The notes: generated by a model not told the origin, from the sequence alone. 26,319 nt of DNA from DAOUJI01 sp034422875 (GCA_034422875.1 DAOUJI010000044.1:1-26319), one strand, 5' to 3'. Counted from the stretch's first letter, positions 13,828 through 22,240 are shown. Made by a program: numbers and translations.

Positions 13828-15213
13828 ATGACCTCCGTTAAACGACTGCTTGTTGTCCTTGGCGCCTGCCTAGCTCTGTTGGGGTGGGCCGGCTCCGTGT
13901 TGGCCGCGGGTGAGACCGTTCACGTGCATTCCAACGAATACGATGTGCAGTTTCCCAAGCAGGTCGTGCTGCACCTGGACGTGGAGGCCGAGGCGGACAT
14001 CGAGGAGATACGGCTCTATCACAGGGCCGCTCCCTCGGGCTACTGGCGTTACACCTACGTGGACGTTGACCCCTCCGGCAGGGTTGTGGCCGAGACCACT
14101 CTCGACACACATGGGTCCGCCTACCTGCCGCCCGGCGTCGAACTGGAGTATTACTACTCCATTATAGATTCGGAGGGAAATGAAACCGTCACCGACAGGA
14201 AATCGGTGGTCTACCTGGACTCCGGCTACGACTGGAAGACCAGCATGGCGGGCCCTCTGGAGATATATTGGCACGACCTCAGCGGGTCGCAGGTGGACCG
14301 GGTGGCGCAGGACGTGGAAGAGGCTCTGACGCGTGTATCGGACTTGCTGGGAATAGAGCCTGGCAGTCCCATGAGGGGCGTGATATACAACTCCCGCTCC
14401 GAGGCGGCCAGAGCATTTCCGTTCCAGAGTCAGGCCACCAGCGACGGCGTTTTCGCAGGCTACGCCTTCCCCAGCATGGGTGTGTTTACGGGCTTGGGAC
14501 TGGACCTGCGCCTGATCGTCCACGAAGCCGCCCATCTTCTTCTTGACCAGGCGGTGTCGCGGCCCGGAGTCCGGATTTCGGCCTGGTTGAACGAGGGATT
14601 CGCGAGCTACATGGAACCCGGGGCCAAGAATTTCCGGCGGGTGGAGTCGGACCCGTTCCGCATTCCACTGAGGCACATGGGGACCCTGACTGGACGCGTA
14701 TCCGACATCGGTTACTTCTATAGCAAGTCTGAAAGCGTAATGGGCTACTTGCTGGAGACCTACGGAGACGAGCGGTTCCGGGAGTTTCTGGAGAAGCTGA
14801 ACCTCTACAAGACACAGGAACCAGCCCTGAACGAAGTCTACGGCTTTGGTGTGGACGGCCTGGAAAAACAGTGGGCGGCCAGCTTCGGCGCAGCCCAGGT
14901 CCGGTCTTCGGTAGACGAGGCTGGCGAGGCTGAGCCTCCTCAGGCGCCGCTAAGTGAAGAGGACAACTCAAACCTGGGAACCATGACAAATGACACGGGC
15001 TCCCGTCCGGTGTCTCCCCAGGAACAGAATAACGCCAACAGAGGCTCTTCTTTCAACCTGGGCGCCTTGAGCACGATAATCATAGGCGTGCTGGTCCTGG
15101 GACTGGCCGGCATAATGGGCGCCCGATACGTCATGCGCAAACTCGGCGCATGGGGGGATGACAGGGATGAGCTGGACCGGCTCACCGACGATGAATGGCG
15201 GGAGAGGCCATAG
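13828..15213 (+). CDS. Secreted, membrane-anchored gluzincin metallopeptidase (peptidase MA-like)
   Basis: A 461-residue exported protein. Residues 1-27 are a signal peptide ending SVLAAGE. A beta-rich N-terminal region follows (about 28-135, with LEYYYSIIDSEGNETVTD, resembling an immunoglobulin-like domain). The peptidase domain (about 140-355) has zinc ligands in HEAAH (232-236) and Glu256 in SAWLNEGFASYME. That is the HExxH...E gluzincin pattern of PF13485 (peptidase MA-like). A polar, disordered linker (360-410) leads to a C-terminal membrane helix (about 414-436) and a charged cytoplasmic tail, so the enzyme faces outward and is tethered. This architecture is known in Chloroflexota genomes. 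The substrate is unknown. It does not overlap its neighbours and has its own promoter candidate. Confidence 0.9.
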   Translation: MTSVKRLLVVLGACLALLGWAGSVLAAGETVHVHSNEYDVQFPKQVVLHLDVEAEADIEEIRLYHRAAPSGYWRYTYVDVDPSGRVVAETTLDTHGSAYLPPGVELEYYYSIIDSEGNETVTDRKSVVYLDSGYDWKTSMAGPLEIYWHDLSGSQVDRVAQDVEEALTRVSDLLGIEPGSPMRGVIYNSRSEAARAFPFQSQATSDGVFAGYAFPSMGVFTGLGLDLRLIVHEAAHLLLDQAVSRPGVRISAWLNEGFASYMEPGAKNFRRVESDPFRIPLRHMGTLTGRVSDIGYFYSKSESVMGYLLETYGDERFREFLEKLNLYKTQEPALNEVYGFGVDGLEKQWAASFGAAQVRSSVDEAGEAEPPQAPLSEEDNSNLGTMTNDTGSRPVSPQEQNNANRGSSFNLGALSTIIIGVLVLGLAGIMGARYVMRKLGAWGDDRDELDRLTDDEWRERP

Positions 15214-15351
15214 GCCGTACGCCCGTCCTCCAAAACTTCTCAAACAATCAGCCCATTTCTCTTGGATGCCGGAACCTTCAGGCGCCAGAATAGACGCTCG
15301 ACCGTTTTTCGAGTCGCGGAAGATTCAGCTTATACTTGCCGGGAGGTAAAA

Positions 15352-15777
15352 ATGTCCTTTGGTCAATTCCTTCTAGAGGAGGGGATTGAGGTGGAGGTGG
15401 AGGGCAAACTAGAAGAAGTTCTAACAATCGTAGACAGGGAAGTTCCCAACTTTTCATATGATAGATACAGCTATGCCATCGACTTCGCAAAGGCAAGTGT
15501 GGGCTTCGAGCAAGACCCCAGCTGGAAATTCCTCGTCAAACCCTACGACAGTCAAGAAAACCAGCTTATTGAAGCGCCGATATGCGTGGTAGAGGTGGAC
15601 GGGTCGGGGCCTAACGGATGCGTAATCAAGATTCCGTCCCGCCACGAATTCAGTGATGAGGCCGGGAAGGAGTTCGACCGAGAGGGCGAATACTTCAGCA
15701 GCTTCATATTCCAGTTCTTGAACACACTTCAAGACGCCAAGCTGATCACCCTGCCAGGCCACCTGCCCGTAGCTTAA
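15352..15777 (+). CDS. Unrecognised small acidic protein
   Basis: A 141-residue protein I do not recognise. The start is ATG 15352 with a strong GGGAGGT at 15341-15347. The frame continues upstream to 15262, but that part precedes the ribosome site. The sequence is soluble and acidic, with alternating strands: VEVEGKLEEVLTIVDREV, SYAIDFAKASVGFEQDPSWKFLVKPY, ICVVEVDGSGPNGCVIKIP. A helical end follows (EYFSSFIFQFLNTLQDAKLITLPG). There is no membrane segment, metal motif or nucleotide-binding loop. It lies between the gluzincin and carB genes, with a TATACT at 15331-15336 as a possible -10 box. Its codon use appears less GC-rich than carB by eye. Possibly an immunity- or chaperone-type small protein, but that is only a guess. 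Confidence 0.7.
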   Translation: MSFGQFLLEEGIEVEVEGKLEEVLTIVDREVPNFSYDRYSYAIDFAKASVGFEQDPSWKFLVKPYDSQENQLIEAPICVVEVDGSGPNGCVIKIPSRHEFSDEAGKEFDREGEYFSSFIFQFLNTLQDAKLITLPGHLPVA

Positions 15778-15817
15778 CGGGTTGCTGTCGCGACGGGTCG
15801 CTGAACAGGCCACTTAG

Positions 15818-15833
15818 CAGGGCCCTCGCCCTG
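15818..15833 (+). terminator. GC-rich hairpin between the small protein gene and carB
   Basis: CAGGGC (15818-15823), loop CCTC, GCCCTG (15828-15833), a perfect 6-bp stem 41 nt after the upstream stop. No T-tract follows, so it is either an atypical terminator or a leader structure of carB. Confidence 0.35.
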
Positions 15834-15842
15834 TAGGTTGCC

Positions 15843-15871
15843 TTGTGGGAGACGCCTTGCCGGGGTATCAT
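15843..15871 (+). promoter_or_regulatory. Candidate promoter of carB
   Basis: TTGTGG at 15843-15848 and TATCAT at 15866-15871 are 17 nt apart. The carB ATG is 22 nt past the -10 box, with GAGG at 15882-15885 eight bases upstream of it. Confidence 0.45.
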
Positions 15872-15893
15872 ATCCGCCAGCGAGGTGTGAGGT

Positions 15894-18800
15894 ATGGCGG
15901 ACGGACTCCGGAAAGTTCTGGTCATCGGCTCTGGCCCCATAGTAATCGGTCAGGCCGCCGAATTTGATTACGCTGGCACCCAGGCTTGCAAGTCCCTCAA
16001 GGAAGAGGGAGTCACCACTGTTCTGGTCAACTCAAACCCGGCCACGATCATGACCGACCAGGGCATTGCCGACAGGATTTACATCGAGCCCCTCACTGTA
16101 GACGTGATGGACCGGGTGCTAGACAGGGAGCGTCCTGACGGCATCCTTCCCACTTTGGGCGGTCAAACAGGCCTCAACCTGGCCGTGGACATAGCCGACG
16201 CCGGGCTTCTGGAGAAGTACGACGTGCGGCTGTTGGGTACACCGCTGGAAACTATCAAGAAGGCTGAAGACCGGGAACTGTTTCGGTCCATGCTCATCGA
16301 GATAGGAGAGCATCAACCCCCAAGCCTCACCGTATCGTCGATGGATGAGGCGCGCAAGGCTGCGGAGACTATGGGGCTACCCCTGGTCGTGCGTCCCGCA
16401 TATACCCTGGGAGGCACCGGCGGCGGGATGGTCCGAACCCCGGAGGACTTGGAAACCATAGTGGCCGGAGGGCTGGCGGCCAGCCCCATCAGCCAGGCTC
16501 TGCTTGAGCGTTCCCTGGAAGGGTGGAAGGAAATCGAGTACGAGGTGATGCGGGACGGCGGCGACAACTGCATCACCATATGCAACATGGAGAACATGGA
16601 CCCCATGGGGGTCCACACCGGAGACAGCATCGTCGTCGCCCCCAGCCAGACGCTGACCGACAAAGACTACCAGATGCTCAGGTCAGCCAGCCTGAAGATT
16701 ATCCGGGCCCTTGGCATTGAGGGGGGATGCAACGTCCAGTTTGCCCTGCCTCCCCATCCCACCATAGCGGAGAAGTTGGGATACGACTGGGAACCCGACG
16801 CCCCCTATTACGTTATCGAAGTGAACCCCAGGGTAAGCCGCAGTTCCGCTCTGGCCTCGAAGGCCACAGGCTACCCCATCGCTCGGGTCGCGGCCAAGAT
16901 TGCGGTGGGCAAACGCCTGGACGACATACCCAACGCCGTAACCCAGAAGACTTCCGCCGCGTTTGAGCCGGCCCTGGACTACTGCGTCGTGAAGATACCC
17001 CGCTGGCCTTTCGATAAGTTTCCTGCTGGAGACCGATCAATCACCACCCAGATGAAGGCCACCGGAGAGGTCATGGCGATAGACCGCAGCTTCCCTGCGG
17101 CGCTCCAGAAGGCCGTGCGGTCCCTGGAGATAGGCGGACGATCCCTGCTGTGGGAGGCCCCAGAGTGGAGGCAGAGCAACCCTCCGGGCGAGGACCTTTA
17201 CAAGCCCAACGACCAGCGTCTGTGGGCGCTGATGTACGCCATCCGGTCGGGCATGTCCGTGGATGAGTTGGCCCAGACGGCGCTGATAGAGCCGTGGTTC
17301 ATCAGCTCCATGCAGCGCATTGTCGACATGGAACGGAGGCTGCTTGGCGAGGACCTGACGCCCGACCTTCTGCTGCAGGCCAAGCGCCTCGGCTTCTCCG
17401 ACGAGCAAATCGGCGCCCTGTCTGACACTCTGCCTGAACGTGTCAGGGAGACACGCCGCTCCTGGGACATCCGGCCCGTCTACAAGATGGTGGACACGTG
17501 CGCCGCCGAGTTCGAGGCGGTGACCCCGTACTATTACAGCGCCTACGACCAGGAAAACGAGGCTCCTCCTTTGGAGGGCCCAAAGGCCTTGGTGGTGGGA
17601 AGCGGGCCTATACGCATCGGACAGGGGATCGAGTTCGACTATTGCAGTGTGCATGCTGCCTGGGCTCTTCATGATGAGGGCGTGGGAAGCATTATGGTCA
17701 ACTCTAACCCGGAAACCGTGTCCACTGATTTCGACACAAGCCAACGCCTATACTTCGAACCGCTGGATGAAGAAAGCGTACGAGACGTCATCGAAAACGA
17801 GACGGGCGATGGGCTGCCAACTCCTGCGGTAGTCCAGTTCGGAGGCCAGACCGCCATCAACCTTTCCCAGACGCTGGACAGGGCGGGGCTGCCTTTGCTG
17901 GGTTCAGCCGCGGAAGCTATAGACATAGCCTCCGACCGGCACAAGTTCGATGACTTCCTGGGGAGGTTGGGCATTCCCCAGCCTCCAGGAGCCGCAGTGG
18001 CATCAGTGGATGAAGCCATCAGTGTGGCTAGAGACATTGGATTCCCCATCGTAGTGAGGCCCAGCTACGTCCTCGGCGGCAGGGCCATGGAGATCGTGCA
18101 AACGCCTGACGAACTTCGCCGCTATCTGGCCGCCGCGACCGAGGTGGGCCAAGGCAGGCCCGTCCTCATAGACAGCTACCTGGAAGGCAAGGAGTGCGAG
18201 GTTGACGCCATCTGCGACGGAGAGCGGGTGCTGATCCCGGGAATAATGGAGCACATAGAGAGGGCTGGAGTCCACAGCGGAGACTCCATGGCCATATATC
18301 CTGGGTTGTACCTCTCCACGGAAGAGGTGGACACCATCGTGGACTACACCACCCGCATGGGCCTGGCGATGGGCATCAAGGGATTGATGAACGTCCAGTT
18401 TGTAATAGTTGGCGCCCCGGCATACAGGAGCCCCATGTCGCTGCCCGAGGACATGGAGGGCACTTCCGTCTACGTATTGGAGGTGAACCCCAGGGCTAGC
18501 CGCACCGTTCCATTCATATCCAAGGTTACCGGAGTGCCGGTAGTCAGCCTTGCCACGCGGGTGATGCTGGGGAAAAAACTGAAGGACTTGGGCTACGAAG
18601 GCGGACTCTGGAAGAAGCAGGACGTGGTGGGCATCAAGGCCCCTGTCTTCTCCATGTCCAAGCTCACCGGAGTGGACTGGCATCTGGGCCCGGAGATGAA
18701 GTCCACTGGCGAAGTCATGGGCATAGACCATGAGTTTCGACCCGCCCTGGCCAAGGCGCTGGCCGCTTCCGACCTTACGTTGAAGCAGAGCGGCGCTGTT

Positions 18801-19193
18801 CTGCTGAGCATCGCCGATAAAGACAAGGCTGAGTCCGCCGTTCTGGTCGAAGAGCTTCAAAAGGCTGGTTTTACTCTATACGCCACCGAGGGCACAGCGG
18901 CCATGGTCAAAAACATGGGGGCGCCGGTGACGATGATTACCAAGAAGCTGTCCGAGGGGCGCCCCAATGTCGTGGACGTGATAAACCAGGGACTAGTGGA
19001 CGGTGTGATAAACACGGTGTCGGAGACGGCTTCAGCCATCCGAGACGGGTTCTACATTCGCCGGGCGGCTGTGGAAAAGCGAATTCCCTGCTACACGTCT
19101 TTGGACACAGCCCGGGCGGCTGTGGAAAGCCTGTTGATGGGCTCTGGCTCCTACAGGGTCAAGACTACGGCTGAGTACCTCGCCGGGAGCTGA
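15894..19193 (+). CDS. carB: Carbamoyl-phosphate synthase large subunit
   Basis: CarB makes carbamoyl phosphate from bicarbonate, ammonia (from CarA) and two ATP, feeding pyrimidine and arginine synthesis in the cytoplasm. At 1099 residues it is slightly longer than E. coli CarB (1073). The two homologous synthetase halves are visible. The first opens VLVIGSGPIVIGQAAEFDYAG, then NSNPATIMTD, LGGQTGLNLA, ATP-grasp VVRPAYTLGGTGGG and EVNPRVSRSSALASKATGYPIA. The second opens ALVVGSGPIRIGQGIEFDYC (about 565), then NSNPETVSTDFD, FGGQTAINL, VVRPSYVLGGRAME and EVNPRASRTVPFISKVTG. The C-terminal allosteric (MGS-like) domain begins near 955 and ends with the family block CYTSLDTARAA. No carA is adjacent. 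It converges with the EVE gene, 26 nt apart. Confidence 0.98.
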   Translation: MADGLRKVLVIGSGPIVIGQAAEFDYAGTQACKSLKEEGVTTVLVNSNPATIMTDQGIADRIYIEPLTVDVMDRVLDRERPDGILPTLGGQTGLNLAVDIADAGLLEKYDVRLLGTPLETIKKAEDRELFRSMLIEIGEHQPPSLTVSSMDEARKAAETMGLPLVVRPAYTLGGTGGGMVRTPEDLETIVAGGLAASPISQALLERSLEGWKEIEYEVMRDGGDNCITICNMENMDPMGVHTGDSIVVAPSQTLTDKDYQMLRSASLKIIRALGIEGGCNVQFALPPHPTIAEKLGYDWEPDAPYYVIEVNPRVSRSSALASKATGYPIARVAAKIAVGKRLDDIPNAVTQKTSAAFEPALDYCVVKIPRWPFDKFPAGDRSITTQMKATGEVMAIDRSFPAALQKAVRSLEIGGRSLLWEAPEWRQSNPPGEDLYKPNDQRLWALMYAIRSGMSVDELAQTALIEPWFISSMQRIVDMERRLLGEDLTPDLLLQAKRLGFSDEQIGALSDTLPERVRETRRSWDIRPVYKMVDTCAAEFEAVTPYYYSAYDQENEAPPLEGPKALVVGSGPIRIGQGIEFDYCSVHAAWALHDEGVGSIMVNSNPETVSTDFDTSQRLYFEPLDEESVRDVIENETGDGLPTPAVVQFGGQTAINLSQTLDRAGLPLLGSAAEAIDIASDRHKFDDFLGRLGIPQPPGAAVASVDEAISVARDIGFPIVVRPSYVLGGRAMEIVQTPDELRRYLAAATEVGQGRPVLIDSYLEGKECEVDAICDGERVLIPGIMEHIERAGVHSGDSMAIYPGLYLSTEEVDTIVDYTTRMGLAMGIKGLMNVQFVIVGAPAYRSPMSLPEDMEGTSVYVLEVNPRASRTVPFISKVTGVPVVSLATRVMLGKKLKDLGYEGGLWKKQDVVGIKAPVFSMSKLTGVDWHLGPEMKSTGEVMGIDHEFRPALAKALAASDLTLKQSGAVLLSIADKDKAESAVLVEELQKAGFTLYATEGTAAMVKNMGAPVTMITKKLSEGRPNVVDVINQGLVDGVINTVSETASAIRDGFYIRRAAVEKRIPCYTSLDTARAAVESLLMGSGSYRVKTTAEYLAGS

Positions 19194-19219
19194 ACTCCGC
19201 GCCTGAACTGCGCACGTAC

Positions 19220-19909
19220 CTAGTCCCCGTGGTCGGTGTGTTCTTCCCCGGCGGGAGCTGGGGCAGCCGGCTCCAGGCTCCGGTCCTCTCGCCTTTCTGG
19301 CTGAGCCTCGGGAGGGCCGCCAATGGCGAACTCATCGGGATGACGCGACATGACGAGATGCGACTCGTGTTCGTCATCCTCCTCCGACTCGGGCCTCAAG
19401 GCGGGGATACGTATGTCCTGAGCAGGCTTCCTGACCTGCGACCTGCGCCGGTTCCGACCAACCCTTGACGTGAGCTTCTTCATCTCCTGCTCGACCAGTT
19501 GGAAGTCCTTCTTGGGCAGCAAGTGCAGGTTCGTCTGAGCAAAAGCGATGTACCAGGATTCCGGAGTCCACTTCCGGACGTAGTCCAATCGCGGAGCCAG
19601 CTGGTTCGCGTCGATATATTCGTCCTTTTGCAGGACGACCTCCGGCTCTATGGCTACTTTATAGGCCCACTTGCTCAGACCGTCTTTCTGCCAGGGCGGG
19701 GACGAATCTTCGGTATACCTGGATGTGGCCCGTGCCGTGGCTCCGAAGAATCTCTCGCGGCCCACGTAGTACAGGATGCAGTCGCCGGGTTCGATGCGCT
19801 GCGCCTTCCGGTGGTGGTTGGCCTTGATTCCCTGCACCTTGAAGCCTTGACTCCGCATGATTTCGAAGTTTTCCGGGGTTGTCACTATCATCCAGTAATT
19901 TCTTGGCAT
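19220..19909 (-). CDS. EVE-domain protein with disordered tail
   Basis: Residues 1-145 form an EVE domain (PUA-like fold): NYWMIVTTPENFEIMRSQGF, GIKANHHRKAQRIEPGDCILYYV, FFGATARATS and SWYIAFAQTNLHLL. EVE domains recognise modified bases in DNA or RNA; some are found with restriction and RNA-modification enzymes. From about 150 the chain is charged and low-complexity (RVGRNRRRSQVRK, then acidic and proline-rich), so it is probably disordered and may bind nucleic acid or partners. GGAGAGG lies just before the ATG. It is convergent with carB and 66 nt downstream of the alpha/beta hydrolase stop, so it could be read from that gene's transcript. TTCTGA/TATGCT (19968-19973, 19945-19950) is a possible own promoter. 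No modification enzyme is nearby. Confidence 0.88.
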   Translation of the reverse strand: MPRNYWMIVTTPENFEIMRSQGFKVQGIKANHHRKAQRIEPGDCILYYVGRERFFGATARATSRYTEDSSPPWQKDGLSKWAYKVAIEPEVVLQKDEYIDANQLAPRLDYVRKWTPESWYIAFAQTNLHLLPKKDFQLVEQEMKKLTSRVGRNRRRSQVRKPAQDIRIPALRPESEEDDEHESHLVMSRHPDEFAIGGPPEAQPERREDRSLEPAAPAPAGEEHTDHGD

Positions 19910-19975
19910 GGCCCTCTCCGCTGGTAGTGCGGTCTATTCATTCTAGCATACCGAGGGAACGCTCCCATCAGAACC

Positions 19976-21148
19976 TCAGACGACGCTAATCAGGTTATAG
20001 GTATATTTGAACAGCTTGAAGGCTTCTTTTACGAAGGTGAACGGCCCCACGGGTTTGCCGGGGGTTACGTGGGAAAAGAAGGAAAACTCAGTCCGGTGAA
20101 GATTGACCTGACCTTCCACGGCGTCCCCAAGGCGGCGGGATTCCTCAGACGGCACAGCATCGTCTTCCCGGTCGTGGGCTATCAGCAACTTTGCTTGAAG
20201 CCCGTCCACGGCGGCGCTGGGCGAAATGAGTTCCAGGTCCCGGAGCAAGCCGGAGGGAAGAAGGGCAATCTGCGCCTGAGCTTCTTCGACGCTCAACCGT
20301 TCGGCGTCGTTGGACTCGGTGGCTGACTGCAGCAGCGCGTAGGCCGCCTGCGCTTCATCAGACAAGTCCTCTGGCGGAGACGCTTCCGACTCATGCCGGA
20401 CAAAGATTCGGTGGAGCGATTCTCGTTCGTCTGGGTCGGGAAGCCCTTCGATGATTTGGTTCACGAACACCCGATCGGTCGCCGAGCGGGGGTCCCATGT
20501 ATCCACTTCACCGTCGTAGAAGCTGCGGTTAGCGGCGATTTGGGCCAGAAGGTCTCCCACGTCATAGTAGCCGCCGAAAGCGCTGACGAAGTCCACATCT
20601 TCACTGATGCGAGGGTCGGACGCCGCCACTACCGCCAATGAGGCGCCCACGCAGAACCCTCCCAGCCCCACTCTTTCGCTGTCCACGTAGTCCTGCTCAG
20701 CCAGGAACTGGAAGGCGCGCACCAGGTTGTCGGGTTCCTTGGGGTCCACTCTGTCCTGCATCATGCTGGGCGACCATGGAATCATCACCGCGAACCCTGC
20801 CCTTGCCAGTCCTTCACCCAGGTTGACCACCCGGGAATCGTCCCTCGGAGCGGGGTTCACTCCCAGGAATACCACTACACCCGGTCTGGCGTCGTCTCCC
20901 GGAGTTCGGTATATGTCAGCTGTGCCCATTCCGGCCGCGAGCCGATAGGTCACCTCCTCCCGGACGGGATCGGAAGTAAACCATTCCTGGGGTTTGATTG
21001 GACTGGGCAGCGTTTGAATTACGAACAGGGTCGACGCCATGATATCCTGGCCTTGCGGAGCCAAGGCCAGGTAATTGGCGAATAGAAGCAACAACGCTCC
21101 AATGGTCAGAGCCGTTCGTTTTAGATAAAGCCTGATTCGTCGCCACAT
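19976..21148 (-). CDS. Membrane-anchored alpha/beta hydrolase, dienelactone-hydrolase-like
   Basis: A 390-residue hydrolase. An N-terminal basic stretch and membrane helix (about 12-30) would anchor it, with the rest outside or peripheral. The alpha/beta hydrolase core shows GVVVFLGVNPA, the nucleophile elbow GLGGFCVGAS with Cys166 in the catalytic position (as in dienelactone hydrolases, which use Cys), LLIAHDREDDAVP carrying the likely acid Asp, and FFSHVTP with the likely His. An inserted region (about 205-300) is acidic and helical, perhaps a lid. The family cleaves lactones and esters; the natural substrate here is unknown. It is divergent from the PHP gene and followed on the same strand by the EVE gene. 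Confidence 0.82.
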   Translation of the reverse strand: MWRRIRLYLKRTALTIGALLLLFANYLALAPQGQDIMASTLFVIQTLPSPIKPQEWFTSDPVREEVTYRLAAGMGTADIYRTPGDDARPGVVVFLGVNPAPRDDSRVVNLGEGLARAGFAVMIPWSPSMMQDRVDPKEPDNLVRAFQFLAEQDYVDSERVGLGGFCVGASLAVVAASDPRISEDVDFVSAFGGYYDVGDLLAQIAANRSFYDGEVDTWDPRSATDRVFVNQIIEGLPDPDERESLHRIFVRHESEASPPEDLSDEAQAAYALLQSATESNDAERLSVEEAQAQIALLPSGLLRDLELISPSAAVDGLQAKLLIAHDREDDAVPSEESRRLGDAVEGQVNLHRTEFSFFSHVTPGKPVGPFTFVKEAFKLFKYTYNLISVV

Positions 21149-21218
21149 ATTCGCGTTGCCGCACCTGCCGAGTATCCAATTTTAACACCCCGTGCCGACC
21201 GGCGCAGTTGCGGCGCCA

Positions 21219-21247
21219 TTGAGCTATCGGAGTATGTGATGTATAAA
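21219..21247 (+). promoter_or_regulatory. Candidate promoter of the PHP gene
   Basis: TTGAGC at 21219-21224 and TATAAA at 21242-21247, 17 nt apart; the message would have a leader of about 60 nt before ATG 21315. Confidence 0.5.
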
Positions 21248-21314
21248 GTACGGAACGGGCCTCGGAAACATCTTGGGATTGCGTTCCTGTCCGGGGCATC
21301 GTTACGGAGGCGAG

Positions 21315-21986
21315 ATGTACGATTTTCACACCCACACCTTCCTCAGCGACGGAGTCTTGTCGCCGATTGAGCTAATCCGGCGCGCGGTCGCGCGCGGCTA
21401 CAAAGGCATGGCCGTGACAGACCACGTCGGCCTGGGCAATCTGGAGTACGTACTGAACATACTCGTGACCGATTGCAAGATGGGGTCGTCCCGGTGGGAC
21501 ATTCTCGTGCTCCCTGGGGTCGAAATCACCCACGTGCCCAAAGACGACATTGATATGGTTGCCCGCGCGGCCAAGGAGATGGGCGCCAGAATAGTGGTGG
21601 TCCACGGCGAAACGCCCGTCGAACCAGTGGAACCCGGCACCAACAGAGCAGCTATAAGTTCCGACTCGGTGGATGTCCTTGCCCACCCGGGGCTGATCGA
21701 ATTGGATGACGCCCGCCTGGCCGCCGAAAGGGGAGTTTACCTGGAGATCTCAGCTCGCAGGGGCCATAGCCTGGCCAACGGGCATGTGGTCAAGATTGCA
21801 CAGGAGGTCGGGGCCATGACTGTGTTGGACTCCGACGCTCACAGCCCGGAGGACCTGTTTACCGACGAACTCAGGGAGAGGGTGGCTTTGGGCGCAGGTC
21901 TTTCCCAAGAGCAGGCCCACAACCTGCTTGTGAACAATCCTATCAGCTTGCTTAAGAAACTCGGAGTGAGCGTCGTATCGGGATAG
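21315..21986 (+). CDS. PHP-domain phosphoesterase
   Basis: A 223-residue PHP-fold metal-dependent phosphatase or nuclease-like hydrolase. The metal-binding residues are all in place: YDFHTHTFLSDG (His5, His7), AVTDHV (His37), PGVEITH (Glu70), VVVHGE (His97), LAHPG (His124) and LDSDAHSPED (Asp174, His176). This matches free-standing PHP proteins related to histidinol phosphatase and YcdX/TrpH types. The start is ATG 21315, four bases after GGAGG (21306-21310). The frame extends upstream to 21273, but that part precedes the ribosome site and has no homologous features. The end (LVNNPISLLKKLGV) is typical of the group. The substrate is not clear. It converges with the DUF5679 gene, with only 10 nt between stops. 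Confidence 0.93.
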   Translation: MYDFHTHTFLSDGVLSPIELIRRAVARGYKGMAVTDHVGLGNLEYVLNILVTDCKMGSSRWDILVLPGVEITHVPKDDIDMVARAAKEMGARIVVVHGETPVEPVEPGTNRAAISSDSVDVLAHPGLIELDDARLAAERGVYLEISARRGHSLANGHVVKIAQEVGAMTVLDSDAHSPEDLFTDELRERVALGAGLSQEQAHNLLVNNPISLLKKLGVSVVSG

Positions 21987-21996
21987 CTTGAGTCGG

Positions 21997-22140
21997 CTAG
22001 GCAGCCTTGCCTATGCGGAACACCTTGGTGCCGCATAGTGGACAGGAGCCCTGGGTGGCTGGCCTGCCGTTCTTCAACGTAACCTGTTGTGGATTGCTGA
22101 TCTCTCTTTTCGCCCTGCACTTGAAGCAGTATGCCTCCAT
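21997..22140 (-). CDS. DUF5679 small zinc-ribbon protein
   Basis: A 47-residue gene found by translating the minus strand. It begins MEAYCFKCRAKREI, continues NPQQVTLKNGRPATQG and ends with SCPLCGTKVFRIGKAA. Two CxxC pairs (Cys5/Cys8 and Cys33/Cys36) make a zinc ribbon. The sequence matches the DUF5679 family, which I know from Chloroflexota and relatives and which has no assigned function. GGAGG lies 6 nt before the ATG, and a near-consensus promoter is present upstream. It stands alone, tail-to-tail with the PHP gene. Existence as a gene is well supported by the promoter, ribosome site and family match; function is unknown. Confidence 0.9.
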   Translation of the reverse strand: MEAYCFKCRAKREISNPQQVTLKNGRPATQGSCPLCGTKVFRIGKAA

Positions 22141-22180
22141 CGCGCCCCTCCACAAGAATCCGCTTAGCTCTTAATCCACA

Positions 22181-22208
22181 ACTATACTTAGCGAATGCCC
22201 TTTGTCAA
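22181..22208 (-). promoter_or_regulatory. Near-consensus promoter of the DUF5679 gene
   Basis: On the minus strand a perfect TTGACA (22208-22203) and TATAGT (22186-22181) are 16 nt apart. This is the strongest promoter match in the window. The start site would give a leader of about 32 nt before ATG 22140. Confidence 0.7.
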
Positions 22209-22211
22209 TAC

Positions 22212-22236
22212 CGAAACGACGCCGATTACCGTTTCG
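22212..22236. other. Hairpin between truB end and the DUF5679 promoter
   Basis: CGAAACG (22212-22218) and CGTTTCG (22230-22236) form a perfect 7-bp stem with an 11-nt loop, starting 4 nt after the truB stop. It lacks a T-tract in the truB direction, so it may be a weak terminator or a 3' end stabiliser of the translation operon. Confidence 0.4.
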
Positions 22237-22240
22237 TTTG

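Noticed and set aside
13870..14676. 268-codon open frame opposite the gluzincin gene
   Set aside because: Codon-complement shadow; the plus-strand gene has a signal peptide and catalytic motifs.
18003..18860. 285-codon open frame opposite carB (and 17037-17744)
   Set aside because: Antisense shadows of carB with His/Gly-rich low-complexity composition and no ribosome site.
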